Source: Limnanthes douglasii subsp. nivea (Eukaryota > Streptophyta > Magnoliopsida > Brassicales > Limnanthaceae). From it: 64,000 nucleotides of DNA. This document shows, in pieces, positions 45,408 through 56,709 of the stretch (position 1 is the first letter of the stretch; each line of letters opens with the position of its first letter). The translations under genes and the position numbers were made by a program. Location: the NCBI GenBank assembly GCA_036936605.1, contig JAUPFV010000004.1:67232352-67296351 (forward strand), in the 5' to 3' direction. The notes under the pieces were generated by a model that saw nothing but the letters and a program-made list of their open reading frames with translations, was not told where the DNA came from and did not search any database.

Positions 45408-46820
45408 TTGCTGCAATAAAATACGAGTCCGTATTAACAAGTTCAAGTTTGTCTTGTTAGAACTACTGTTGATTCCGAATTTCAAGAATAGCAGAACACT
45501 TACTTTTACCTATGGTTTATTCTACCCTAAAGCTTTTTGGTCTTGTCTTTTCAGAATAAGATATTACAAACAGCTTATATTGTTTTTCTAATTCTTTCAA
45601 GTATGTAACAACCTAATATATAAGTAATAAAGAGGCTCTATCTCTCAAAGGCATATATTACAAGTACCTAATGCAGGAAAACTAGTATAACAATGGAATT
45701 TTTGATGCAACACAGATTATTTTGATTTTTTTTTTATTACACCTTCCAAGCTACCTTTCCGCACAGCCATACAAAATCAAAGTTATAAAAGAATTCGAAG
45801 AGCCGAGGCTCAGTTGAGCTGGCTGTGGATGTTTTAGTAAGTTACTTGGCAATAACAGCTAATCAATACAATCCTGATAGGAACTACAAGTCAAGCATTT
45901 TCTGTACTCTGTAGATTACCTACATATAGCTCTACCTTCTCAAGTAAATACTAATAGCATTAGGTTTACATCATTAGTTGGCATTTTTACCTAATAATAG
46001 CGTTCACGTTCTAGGTACTTGAGAATTATAATAGCAGACCCGGTAGTTCATGGTACTTGAGAATGTCGACAACGAAGACCAAAATTTTGTTGTCGTCTAT
46101 TTTCTAAATAAAAGACCCGGTCGTTCATGGCACTAGAGAATTATAACGGTCCAACGTATTTCATGGAGTTATACTGATTCTTGAGGCCTTCGTGTTCCTT
46201 GCCTCCGTCAATACACATAACACAGTCCATAAAAATTATACAGAAGGGTACAAGAATTCAACATCAAAGAAGTTACTCAAGAGCCCAATCCATTCTTTCA
46301 CTCTCAAATTTATACATAACAAAAATAACAACCTGTAAAATCATTCAATATATGCATGGTAGCTCATTCAAATCAATCATAACCACTTGTAAGACCGAAA
46401 AGTAGTCACACTAACTCGCTTTGAGCGGGAGCCATCGATAAAACTTGCACATTAGGAAATAAGTTAAAAGCATGATCTCTCACACATCTTTCACAAAATA
46501 CTTACTATAGCAGCAGTTAAAGCACCAAATGAATTTTGTAAGCCGCACGATTTTTAAACATTTTTGTGTATGAAGATGTCCAGCGGAAACGAAGCTTTAC
46601 AAACACAAAATGGAATCCAAATCAGTTAATTGTCTAGCTAGGTTGTTTATACCACTCAAAGAGCTACAAAATTTATTCTTCCATTAAACGTTCAATTATA
46701 TTTTTTGATCGTGCATGTTTTAAAGGAGAAGTATTTCACATAACAATAACAATGTTGTTGTTTCTTTTATAAATAATTTAAACTACTTCATTTAGTATCT
46801 TATATTGGTGCTTTGATTAA
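45408..46820. other. Ankyrin gene 3' side and unassigned spacer
   Basis: No ORF with a recognised domain. A ~29-base segment AGACCCGGTxGTTCATGGxA occurs at about 46037 and 46110, with a third partial copy (GGTACTTGAGAATTATAA) near 46013. Confidence 0.45.
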
Positions 46821-46825
46821 GTTTA

Positions 46826-47269
46826 GTGTATGATACAGAATTGTGAATGTGTATGAGACAGAAACAGTATAGTTTGAGTTGAGCGGGTAGGATCAATAAC
46901 TGTGTTAATCCGAAATCTCCATCCTATAATTACAATAATAGTGTATATATATAGTGTGGGAGAAAGAAAACCCTAGAAACCTTAGCCCGTATAGAGACTA
47001 ATATTAAATAGCCCATATTCATTTTAACACTGCTCATATATTATGGATTCTAATGTTGACACTCTAAGACCCTCCCTCAAGTTGGAGCATGAATGCCCAA
47101 CTTGCCAAGCAAAAACTCAAACTGCTCCTTGCCTAGTGCTTTGGTAAAGATATCTGCAAGTTGGAACTTAGTGGGCACATGAGATGTGCAAATAACCCAT
47201 ATACTAAATAGCCCATATACATTTTAACATTGCCCATATATTATTGATTCTAACATTGACACTCTAACA
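46826..47269 (-). mobile_element. Copia remnant: 3' LTR, polyprotein end, and tip of 5' LTR
   Basis: Minus strand, from 47165 down: QLADIFTKALGKEQFEFLLG and KLGIHAPT-stop, the end of a Copia RNase H, then purine tract GAGGGAGGGTC, then an LTR to about 46826. At 47190-47269 only the outer end of the other LTR remains (TGTTAGAGTGTCAA). GTTTA at 46821-46825 and 47270-47274 may be the TSD, although the inner base pair on the left is not CA. Confidence 0.75.
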
Positions 47270-47289
47270 GTTTATCAGGAACCCACAAC

Positions 47290-47939
47290 TGGGCGGTCAA
47301 CGGTTCTCCAGAACCGAGAACCAGATCGGGACCGAGAACCGGACCGAATCTTAACGGTCCGGTTTGCGGTTCCATTCTAAAAACCGCAAACCGATAAAGA
47401 ATTGAAACAAAAACCGGTTTGGAACCGAACCAATAAAACCGCTAGGACCGTTATGGAATCGAACTGATAGAACCGATACGGAATCGAATTGATAGAACGA
47501 TAAACCGGTAGGACCGATAGAAAATAGACCAATAAAACCGTTAGAACCGATTATTTATTCTTTTATAAATTATAGTATGAAAATTAATAGTTAATTACAA
47601 ATTATTTAAAAATAAAAGATTAACTTATAAACTTTAGTTTTTATATTATTTACTTCAATAAAAAAATTAAAAATCAAATTTTAATTGGATTTTTTTTTTA
47701 AGTGGACCGAACCGAACCGGACCAAACCAAAACGGGACCAGACCAAATTCGGACCGAACCGAACTCGGACCCGGAACCGAACCGAATCGGAGCGGACCAG
47801 ACCGAACCGAACCGAAAGCTTAGCCGTTCGGTCAGGTTCCAAAAATTAGAACTGAAAGCTTAGCGGTTCGAACCGATAAGCTTAGCGGTTCGGTCCAGTT
47901 CCCTCAAAACCCAACCGAATCGGACCGATAACAGCCCTA
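47290..47939 (-). mobile_element. hAT-like non-autonomous element, copy 2 (650 bp)
   Basis: Ends TGGGCGGTCAACGG (worn) and GATAACAGCCCTA, TSD CCCACAAC at 47282-47289 and 47940-47947. Inverted relative to copy 1. Same dense GAACCG/CGGACC subterminal runs, GCTTAGCGGTTCG motifs and AT-rich core. Confidence 0.88.
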
Positions 47940-47977
47940 CCCACAACTATGTCATGTAATTCATCCTATAAGATATA

Positions 47978-48305
47978 GGCTAAAAACCATGGGTAGTCAC
48001 CGGTGTTTGACACCTGTTGCACTCCTGCCCTTAAGCTTCATTCGTCCCCAAAACTAGTCATCGGTCTCCAAAAATGTTGCATTTTTGCAATTAGCGCATG
48101 CAAATTAACAAGGAGCTGACACGTGGCAGGCCAATGTACTCAGCGTTGTTCCACATACGGTCATCCCTTCTTTTCTTCCAAAAATACCCTTGTAGCATAT
48201 TTTACCTTATTTACTTTAATTTTTACCTTTTACTCTTCAATTTAACCTGACCTAAGATTTACCCACCCATCTAACTATTTACCCGACCCATTTGTTCATT
48301 TCACC
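47978..48305 (+). repeat. Left terminal inverted repeat of the MULE
   Basis: About 330 bases, roughly 85-90% like the right TIR by eye, including CACCGGTGTTTGACACCTG, GTCCCCAAAACTAG and TTTACCTTATTTACTTTAAT. Confidence 0.9.
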
Positions 48306-48500
48306 CAAATAAAACTACTCATTCACCATCTAACCCTAATTTTCTTCACTCACCATAGATAGCTTCCTGAATTCTCACAAACCCTAATTCTCTTCTTGAC
48401 CATAGCCACCTTCTGCTATTATACTAAATCGATACTCATTTCTTCTACAAACCCTTTCTATTGTACTTTATCGAATTTTCTATCTTCAACCAACCTAACA

Positions 48501-48909
48501 ATGTCGACCTCGTCCAGTACCTCAAAACACTCATCCAATTTAGGGTTTTGTGAATGTGGGCTACCAAGCATAACGAAAACGGCATGGACAGTCCCAAATC
48601 CTGGCATAAGATTTAGTGGATGTTGTAATTACGGGGTAAGTTCTATTTGACAGTGAACCAAGTTTTTTATGGCTTCATTGGTTATTGTATTTCGTCACGT
48701 CTTAACTGATTTTTCTTTATCAGAAAGGTCAATACTGGAAATACTTTAGATGGACCAATCTAGCGGTTAACAATAGGTCACAGTCCATGATTAACGGTCT
48801 ATTGAAGCAACGTGGAAAGATGGAAGCAGAGATTGAAAGGAAGAACTGGATAATTAGGGTTCTTATTATATGTTTAGGTTTCTGTTTGTTGGTGATTGTG
48901 TGTTTTTAG
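48501..48909 (+). CDS. GRF-type zinc-finger protein with C-terminal membrane helix (MULE partner gene)
   Basis: Two exons: 48501-48635 and 48724-48909, joined at ACGGG|GTAAG and TTATCAG|AAAGG, phase 0, giving 106 residues; TAG at 48907. Residues 18-60 match the GRF zinc finger: CECGLPS, then T-x2-NPGIRFSGC, then the aromatic YWKYFRW; the last Cys of the usual C-x2-F-x-W region is Tyr here. A coiled segment (LLKQRGKMEAEIERK) is followed by a hydrophobic helix IIRVLIICLGFCLLVIVCF. It starts about 200 bases inside the left TIR and points at the transposase gene. Similar small GRF proteins (Arabidopsis At4g04775-like) exist in plant genomes. The role is unknown; mudrB would be the positional, not sequence, counterpart. 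No disabling change is seen. Confidence 0.75.
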
Positions 48910-49672
48910 TCTATGTGTTTAAGTAATCTGAGTCAGGCGTAGGTAATTTTGTCAGTATGTCCGCTAAATTATTAAAGTTAATGTCAATTACAATGTTTGT
49001 AATTTGAATGGAAACGTGATTGAAGTGCAATTTGTTGTTTGGTTTTTGTAGTTATGAATTGATTTGGGACCTGTAATTTACGTAAACAAGTAAATGCAAC
49101 CTTAAACTTAGACTGTTTGTTGCAGATGAACAAGTTAATTTCAATTACGGTGTTTGTAATTTGAATGGGAATGTGATTGAAATGAAATTTGTGGTTTTGG
49201 TTTTTGTTTTTATGAATTAATTTGGAACCTGTAATTTGAGACCTGTAATTTTGGTAAGCAAGTAAATGCAGCTTAAATTTGTGGTGTTTGTAATTTACGC
49301 ATGAAATAACACTAATTAGTAGTATTCAGTTTACAACCACATTTCCAGCTAAAGTTCCATACCAACATCAACAAAACCAGTCACATAAACCATGAAACAT
49401 TAACCATGCAATTAAACAAAACCAGTAGCAAAATATGTGATTAAACAAAACCAAGAGTGAGTACACAACATAAACAATGAGCCACAAACAAAGAGAACGA
49501 TGAGTACAGAATATAACCATGATTATATAAACCATAAAATTAAGTCTTCAGTGCTTAAACAACAGCACACAACATCGTAAAATGGAGAACTGTTATGTTG
49601 TGCATAACATACAACATATTACCAAAAAAAACCCAGAACATGGGTTGTCTACACAAAAAAAGACACTTTAAC
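48910..49672. other. Spacer between the convergent MULE genes
   Basis: Non-coding. A ~120-base segment with ATTACxxTGTTTGTAATTTGAATGG is repeated at about 48985-49090 and 49135-49245. Probable 3' UTRs of both genes. Confidence 0.55.
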
Positions 49673-49704
49673 CTAGTTTTGTGGTTGGGTAATATTAACG
49701 ACAT

Positions 49705-50111
49705 TGGTGTGGTTTATTTTTGTCTGAGGGTAAGTTTGTAATTTTTGTTTAGAGTTTTGTGGAAGTTTGTAAGTATTTAATGTTTGGATAGAGTGTAGAT
49801 AGAGAATTAAGCAGCCTGGTTGTATTTAATTTTCATTACCCTCATTTAATGTTGGTGGTTGGGTATTTATACCCTTATATTTGGGCCTTATGGGCTTTCC
49901 GGTCGTGTTTAATGGACCCGAGTCGAGTTTAAGGACCCATAAGTTCTAATTAGGAGAGCAGGTAGCTTAGTCAAGAAGTGATTATGTTTTAAACACTTTA
50001 GTTCTGTTCGAACAGTCGAATTGATGAGGTGTCCGAACTGCCCCTGTCCGGTTAGGTAGTCATTGTCCGAACTGACCCTGTCCGAAGTGGTGACGGAATC
50101 CGGACTCATCA
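49705..50111 (-). repeat. Solo TatA LTR with TSD GACAT (407 bp)
   Basis: TGGTGTGG...GGACTCATCA on the plus strand; GACAT at 49700-49704 and 50112-50116. Matches 7642-8123. TATA-like GGGTATAAATACCC (minus) at about 49862-49876. No internal sequence remains. Confidence 0.95.
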
Positions 50112-53100
50112 GACATGATTACCACTACCTTCCACCGACGCCTGTGAACCACTAGTTTCCACTGCTTTGTTGCCCGATTTCTCGGTGGATCCACCAGAAG
50201 CTGCTGATACAGACCCACCAGCAGCTGCTGCAGCACCATGTGTTGCGGCAACAGAAAAAACGAGGTGCAGATGATAAAGGTCCACCTACCCTGGGCTGCT
50301 TGAAAGGGCCTCCAATGGTTTGAGGTAGCTTCCTCTTTTTACCTCTGGTTTGCACCTTCATAGCCTCCTTGTAACCTTGCATACTTTCTCCACTAACCCA
50401 ACCACTATGTGGTGAACTTATACTATTTTGAGAGGAATATAGAGTAGCAGCCTGTAATTTAAAATATATTATAAAACTGCAACTGTGCAAGACAATGGAC
50501 AAAATCACAAAATCACTTTAATAGATAAAGTGTGGGAATCTTACAGGTGGGGTAGTGTGCCTAGCCAAATAGTTGTCCCTTCTTTCAAAATAGTGGATCA
50601 CACTACCCTGTTCACACACACACCAACCAAAAAAATTAATGTAAAGGTTAAAGTAATGGGAATACCCAAAAAAAGGACCACTATGCAGCTCCACCAACTG
50701 GACCACAAATAATAATAACTTTAAAAGTAAATTTAGACCACACTAAGAGACAAAACTTACATCAGGCATTAATGTGCCTTGACTCCCTATGCTGTTACAA
50801 GAGAGATGCCATAAAAACAGAAATAACAGCATAGGGAGATCTTTCAGCCAAACAAGGTAGTCACCACAAGCACAAGCATCAGAAGCATGAAATAAAACCA
50901 CAACCATCTCAAACTTACCGGCAATCTAGTAGATCTTGGAGTTTGAGCAGCAGGCATTGGGGTTGTGGATGCAACCTGTTATAAAGAATATACAACATCA
51001 ACAACCAGCACAAACAGGTACCATAAACTGTTATTATAGAAGACTCACCGGTGCAGAAGGAGTATTGGCTGTAGAAGTGGCAGCAACACTTGCTCGACCG
51101 GGAGTAGAGGTGCACCTTCGTTTGTTATGTCCTGGTGCCTTACAGTTGGAACAATGGGGTCTATTGTACTTCCGAGACAACCGTGTCACTCCAGCTGTTG
51201 TATCTCGCAAAGGGGGTTGTAGTCTCTCCGAAGGATCCGTCCTCCTAGCAGTTTTTTGCCTTCCTCATACTATATTAACCGGTGGAGGCTGGATAGGATG
51301 TAGATGGTTCATCGCCCAATGCTGGTATCCATTAATTGGGTTAACTATATTAGAATAAATCGCCTTCTGCGTAGCCACACGAAATCATTTAGACACGTAA
51401 TCCATCGGGTTGCCACTAATAAACCAAATACAAGAAAAAGCATGGCTACAAGGAATGCTGGAGTGCTGCCATTTACAGCAGGCACATTCCCATGGTTCCA
51501 AGTCAATCACAAACTTATATTGCACCCTTCTCTCTTCCACCTGAAACTTGGGTCCACCAGAAGGAAGAACATTGCAGTCACCAGAAAGCTTTTAGTTCTT
51601 GGTAAGTCTTTTATACGTAGAAGGACATATAGGCTGATCCCACTTTGGTATCTGGGATATTTTCTTTATAATCCTACGAACTGTCTGCTCCTTTATACCC
51701 TCCAACAAACTTATTATACATTTAGATCTATAATCTAAGATAATCGAGTTAAATTTTTCTGCCATATTCGATGTTTGCATGAAACACTTGTTATCTTCTC
51801 TGTAATGAGCCCTACTCCACTCAGATGGCGGCTTTTGTGCTAGCCAGTCATGACAAGCTGTGTTGAAACTCAAATTCAGGTACAAACGATGAACTCGCAC
51901 AAGCCCAAAACTGTACATGTTCTTCTTTTCCAGGGAACACCTTCTTCATGTTGGCGTATAGATATCGAACACAAAACCGATGTTCTGCATTAGGGAACAA
52001 CTCCTTCAAGGCTGGTACAAGCCCTTTTTGCTTGTCTAAAATCCAAGTGAAGCTTCTTTGGTTCTGAATGTTAATATCAATGGCTAACAGCTCCAGAAAC
52101 CACTGCCAAGATCCCCTATTTTCACTTTCCATCACAGCCCAGGCAAGTGGATACATCTGATCGTTGGCGTCAACAGCAACAGCAACAAGTAGTTGCCCCC
52201 CGAAAGGCCCATTCAGAAAGCAGCCATCTAACACAAGAACTGGCCTACAACCAGCAACAAACCCCTTCTTCAACCCTTCCAGACAGATGTAAACTCTTTC
52301 GAACACAGAATCGTTGTATTTGACAGCAACCGTAGAACCTGGATTAGTTCGTAACAGTTCTTCACCATACTGTATAAGATTCCTGAACTGAATTCTGTCA
52401 TCACCGAGAATCATACTGAGAGCTCTCGACTTCGCACGGTATGCCTTTTCCCTAGTGATATTTACCAAATAATCCTTCGCTAACTCGGTCATCAAGCTCT
52501 TTACAGACCAGTCGGGATTAGCTTGCCATTGCCTTAAGTAATGTTTTGCACTCCATGTGACATCAATGTATCTGTTAATGTGTGTGGGAACACAAGTGTA
52601 GTTTTCGTTAAGAGTTTTGATCCTCCACGCAGGGGCGCAACCTTGGCAAGAAGCCCAAATAAACCATTTACACGACGCCTCGCTACACTTATAACTGCAC
52701 CGCATTTTTTCGTTTTTGTACACCTTCACGCTACGATGCTGTTTGATGCCGTATTGTTTGACAGCCTCTTTAAATGCATTGGTAGAACTGAATCCAAGAC
52801 CAACTGTCAACTGGAGATACTTCAATTCAGTTGGTGGCCTGAATGTTTTCAATTTTGGTTTAAACTTCCTAGGCCTACTCCTCCTAAAAGTAGTAGCTTC
52901 ATCTTCTTCTTTCGTATCGGGGCTAGTTAGGTCGTTTGAACTGACAAAATCCTCCTCTGTACTGCACTCGCTTTCTAAACTCCCATTGGAACATATCTCA
53001 TCATCTTCACTTCCACTTTTGATGTACTCCCATGGACTGTAATTACTATCGCCGCTATCATCCGAGTTATTAGAAGACTCAGCAGGTTATGTTGTCTGAG

Positions 53101-53169
53101 CAGGCAATTCGTCAAACTGTGTCATGTCAACACCATCGAAAAAAGAATCAGCATTGCCTTCGAAACTAT

Positions 53170-53430
53170 CACCTGCACCTCCATCTTGACCTCTACCTTG
53201 ACCCCCTTCTGCCTCTACATTCATACCAACATCTTGACCCCCATCTTGAACCTCATCTCCATCACCAGACCCATCAAAACCATCACCTGCACCCCCATCT
53301 TGACCCCCACCTTGACCCCATTCTTCCTCTACATTCATACCAATATTTTGACCCATATTTTGACCCCCATCTTCACCCCCACCTTCATCAGAAGACCCAT
53401 CAACATCAACTACAACCTTGACTGCATCAC
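53170..53430 (-). repeat. In-frame 114 bp repeat in the transposase linker
   Basis: Two copies, from ACCTGCAC at 53171 and at 53285, encoding 38-residue Gly/Gln/Asp-rich units (GGQDGGAGD and MNVE cores). Nearby 53650-53725 holds a 36-base repeat encoding AGVHGDRVDVVT. Confidence 0.75.
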
Positions 53431-55039
53431 CAACACCATCAGTTTCTATACTAGCCTTCACACCTTCACACCTTCACATTCGATACTAGCCTCAACAGCA
53501 CTGTCTTCTACCCTATCAATATTAACAACATGATCTGCACCAGCCACCACATTATCAGTTACATCTACATTCAAATTGTCTTCTACCATATCCTTATCAT
53601 GATCTGCACCAACCATCACATTAACATCTCCCTTTTAATCATTCAAACCAGTTGTAACAACATCTACCCTATCACCATGCACACCGGCTGTAACAACATC
53701 TACCCTATCACTATGCACACCAGCTGTATCAGGTGCACCATCATCTAAGCCATTATCATCTACCCTATCTACATCCTCAACATCACTCTTACCATCTAAC
53801 CCATCTTCATTCTTACCGTCTAACCCATCGGTTTCTCCAGAACCTTCAAGACTGTTATCTGCACCTTTTTTGTTCGGGTAGAACTTATCATACATTTCAT
53901 CGATGAATGTTTCAAACTCTTTATCGTAGTCAACCTCTGCATTTTTCTCAACAACATTAGGATCAACACCACCCTCTGTATTATTCTCAACAACATTAGG
54001 ATCAGGTGCACCATCATTATTTTCAACAAGCGCACCATCATCTACCACAACAACAATATTTGATTCAAATTCTTTTTCAACAGCCAAATTCCTTTTTAAC
54101 AAAATCATTTTGAACATCGTCTCTACCCTGACCTAAACCAATGTATATAGGTTCACTCCTAAGTATGACGCTACTGGTGCCCTCTACGTCAACTATAGGC
54201 ACTGTTTCTGGCACTTTTTGTGGTTTTTTTTCCGTTTCGAATGAGACACGATCTCTAAAGGAGGTGTCCTGTCTGAGTATATGGTCACTAACCTGGAGTG
54301 ATCCAACATTTGGGTCAATGCGTAAGCATCTTCATCATTGTTGATTAGATGAATTTTCTGATTTGTACCAGGCAGCTTGTAAGCAAACTGGAAATAGCCA
54401 CACGATCCTGCTGCATCCGTGAGTGAATGAATCTCATGGAGCTCCACGATAGAACTTGTCTGGGTTGATGAAGTCGATAGTCGTCAACTTCCCTCCAACA
54501 TATTTCAAAACCCGTTTTCCTTTAATCTCCCTATCATAATGATAATCAACAGCGAAAAGGTGTTTGTTAGCACCTGAAATCATAAAAAAGACTCATTAGA
54601 ACACGATTCACTAACAAATGAAACTACGAATAAGAAACTAAACAGAAGACATATAGTGTAGTCTGAAATTAACCTTGGTAAGAAGCACTCGCCATGGTTG
54701 CCCTAACCAAACCCTAGGGTTTTCAATTAGGGGAAAGTAGGATACAACCCTAGGGTTTTTAAGGAAAGTAAATGGTGACAAGGACGAACAACGAACTAGG
54801 GTTTTCATGGGCAGTGAGTGATGACAACAACGAACCGAGCTTGCATTTGAGAGAGAGTCAGTGAGTGAGAAAATGTGCTAGCAGATGGAATCGTGATTAA
54901 GGGAGAGAGAAAGTGAGATAGTCAGTGGGGACGGAAGAATGGCTATCGTTCGTTGAGTTTCCAAGAGTAGAATTCAGGAGGGAAAATGTTAGGGTTGTAA
55001 AATTGGGGCAAAACTCACAATTGGGTCAGATAAGGATTT

Positions 55040-55426
55040 GGATGAAATTAACAAATGGGTCGGGTTATTATTAAGTGGGTGGGTAATAACTAGTAGTTAT
55101 GGTAAATTAGGGTAAAAGGTAAATAGTTAAATGGGTGGGTAAATCTTAGGTTAGGTTAAATTGAAGAGTAAAAGGTAAAAATTAAAGTAAATAAGGTAAA
55201 ATGTGTTATAAGGGTGTTTTTGGAAGAAAAGAAGGAATGGTCGTATGTGGAGCAAAGCTGAGTACATTGGCCTACCATGTGTCGTTTAGGTTAGGTTAAT
55301 TAGCACGCACTAATGGCAAAAATGTAACGTTTTTGGAGACCAGTGACTAGTTTTGGGGACGAATGAAGCTTAGTGGCAGGAGTGCAACAGGTGTCAAACA
55401 CCGGTGACTAACCAGGGTTTTTAGCC
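55040..55426 (-). repeat. Right terminal inverted repeat of the MULE
   Basis: Inverse match to 47978-48305, with about 60 extra bases near its inner end (around 55075-55135). Confidence 0.9.
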
Positions 55427-55469
55427 TCAGATATATGTTACAATTTTGTTTTAAGTAGAAAATTTTGAT

Positions 55470-56060
55470 GTTGTTCGGAAGGATCTAATCACCTTTCAGA
55501 ATATTATAAAGAGTTCAAACTCTAAATATCAGAGCTATGAAGGAGAGTATAAATCGATGCAACACAATTCAAAATGGGATATTATCACTTTACCCGAGGA
55601 GAAGAAAATAATTGGCTGGAACTGGATATTTAATACCGAACAAAATGTAAATAAATAAAGTGTGTATTGTAGCAAAATATTACACTCAACGAAAGATAGT
55701 GACTATTTTGATACATTTTCTATCGTTTCATCAAATTACTTATTTTGAACAATCATGACTCTAGTTGCTAATATTGATTTCGAGTTTCATGAAATTGGTG
55801 TTAAAACATCATATCTTAATGGAGATATTGACGAAACAACCAAAAAACCCTTGTTCCAAGAGATTCAAAGTCAATGTCGTGTAAACTAAATAAATTTATG
55901 CATAGACTCAAACAAACATATCTTTATTGGTACCACAAGTTCTTAGAGACCATGACCTCATTTAGTTTTAAGATGACCTCTGTGTTGGATCGTGTATATC
56001 AAACGATCAGTGAGGATAAATTAATTTATTTAGTGATGTATTTTTTTGACATACGACTTG
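55470..56060 (+). pseudogene. Copia RT relic
   Basis: Pieces WDIITLPEEKKIIGWNWIF, LVANIDFEFHEIGVKTSYLN-GDIDE, LNKFMHRLKQTYLYWYHKF and FLVMYFFDI align in order with Copia RT, ending at the catalytic region (usually YVDD, here FFDI). Several stops and a deletion. Lies directly outside the MULE's right end. Confidence 0.75.
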
Positions 56061-56256
56061 TTAGGCTTTGAATAGTACATCGCCTCTCGACTATATATTG
56101 CGTTTGGTGGCAGATAGTCCCTTGACTTTCAAATTTCTGTTCACAGTCCATGGACTATTGCGTTTGGATAAAGTTAGTCCACTAGATGCTCTGATCCATG
56201 AGAGGCTGCCACATGTCACCATAGTCCCCAGATATTTGTATCACCATTAGTCCATT
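56061..56256. other. Short unassigned stretch before TatA-2
   Basis: Contains ATTGCGTTTGG twice (56098 and 56157), with AGTCC and CTTTCAAATTT. CCATT precedes the LTR and is the candidate TSD. Confidence 0.4.
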
Positions 56257-56637
56257 TGATGAATCCGGAATTCTCTGACACTGCTCACTGAACTTACCGG
56301 ACGAGGGAAATTCGGACATAGACATCCCAATGAACTATCCGAACAGGACAAAAGTAAAGAAACACTTAACCACTTTTGACTAAGCTATGTGCTAATCAGC
56401 TTAATAACTAAATGGGTCCTTAAACTTGACTCGATTTCATAATTTGACCCGAGAGCCCATGGGTCCATAATTAAGGGTATAAATGCCCTAACTACTTTCA
56501 TTAATGAGGGTAATGAACATTTAATACAACCAGTCAGCTCAAATCTCTCATTACAAAACACCCAAACATTTAATACTCTAAAAAAACTTTCCAAAACACT
56601 TGACAAAATTACCCTCAGTATAAAATAAACCTCACCA
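56257..56637 (+). repeat. 5' LTR of TatA-2 (381 bp)
   Basis: TGATGAATCCGG...CCTCACCA. TATA box GGGTATAAATGCC at about 56475. Shorter than TatA-1 (482) and the solo LTR (407) because of U3 and R differences. Confidence 0.9.
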
Positions 56638-56639
56638 AA

Positions 56640-56657
56640 TTGGCGACCACATTGGGA
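56640..56657 (+). other. Primer binding site of TatA-2
   Basis: TTGGCGACCACATTGGGA, two bases after the LTR end; one change from TatA-1. Confidence 0.75.
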
Positions 56658-56709
56658 GTAGAAGGTGCCTAAATCTAGCATTCAAAACCAGCAAGAAAAA
56701 CCGATTCGG

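Larger units (their letters stand above)
49673..54694 (-). pseudogene. MULE transposase gene (MuDR A type), disrupted
   Basis: ATG at 54694 (MASASYQ), small intron, then ANKHLFAVDYHYDREIKGKR and a PB1-like domain (VELHEIHS to HLINNDEDAYAL, 54447-54250). An acidic linker with repeats follows (54117-53087). Then the DNA-binding region (MRCSYKCSEASCKWFIWASC) and the DDE core with VLDGCFLNGPFGG (about 52220) and AVMESENRGSWQWFLEL (about 52120). The SWIM finger is CACCKWQHSSIPCSHAFSC (about 51440-51500), and a CCHC knuckle CSNCKAPGHNKRRC lies near 51111-51160. The tail is basic and Gly/Ser-rich. Breaks: frameshift near 54455, TAA near 53087, frameshift near 51900, TAA at 51592, and a solo LTR cutting the last 8 codons. 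C-terminal exons are separated by introns (acceptor near 50455). Confidence 0.88.
47978..55426. mobile_element. Mutator-like element, two convergent genes, 7.4 kb
   Basis: Terminal inverted repeats begin GGCTAAAAACC on both sides. Nine-base flanks TAAGATATA (47969-47977) and TCAGATATA (55427-55435) differ at one base. The right gene (minus) is a MULE transposase, the left gene (plus) encodes a GRF zinc-finger protein; they converge as in maize MuDR. A solo LTR (49705-50111) is nested inside. The transposase is disrupted, so the copy is no longer autonomous. Confidence 0.93.

Noticed and set aside
53089..53533. Two His/Pro/Leu-rich plus-strand frames
   Set aside because: They are translations of the repeat linker of the MULE transposase read on the wrong strand.
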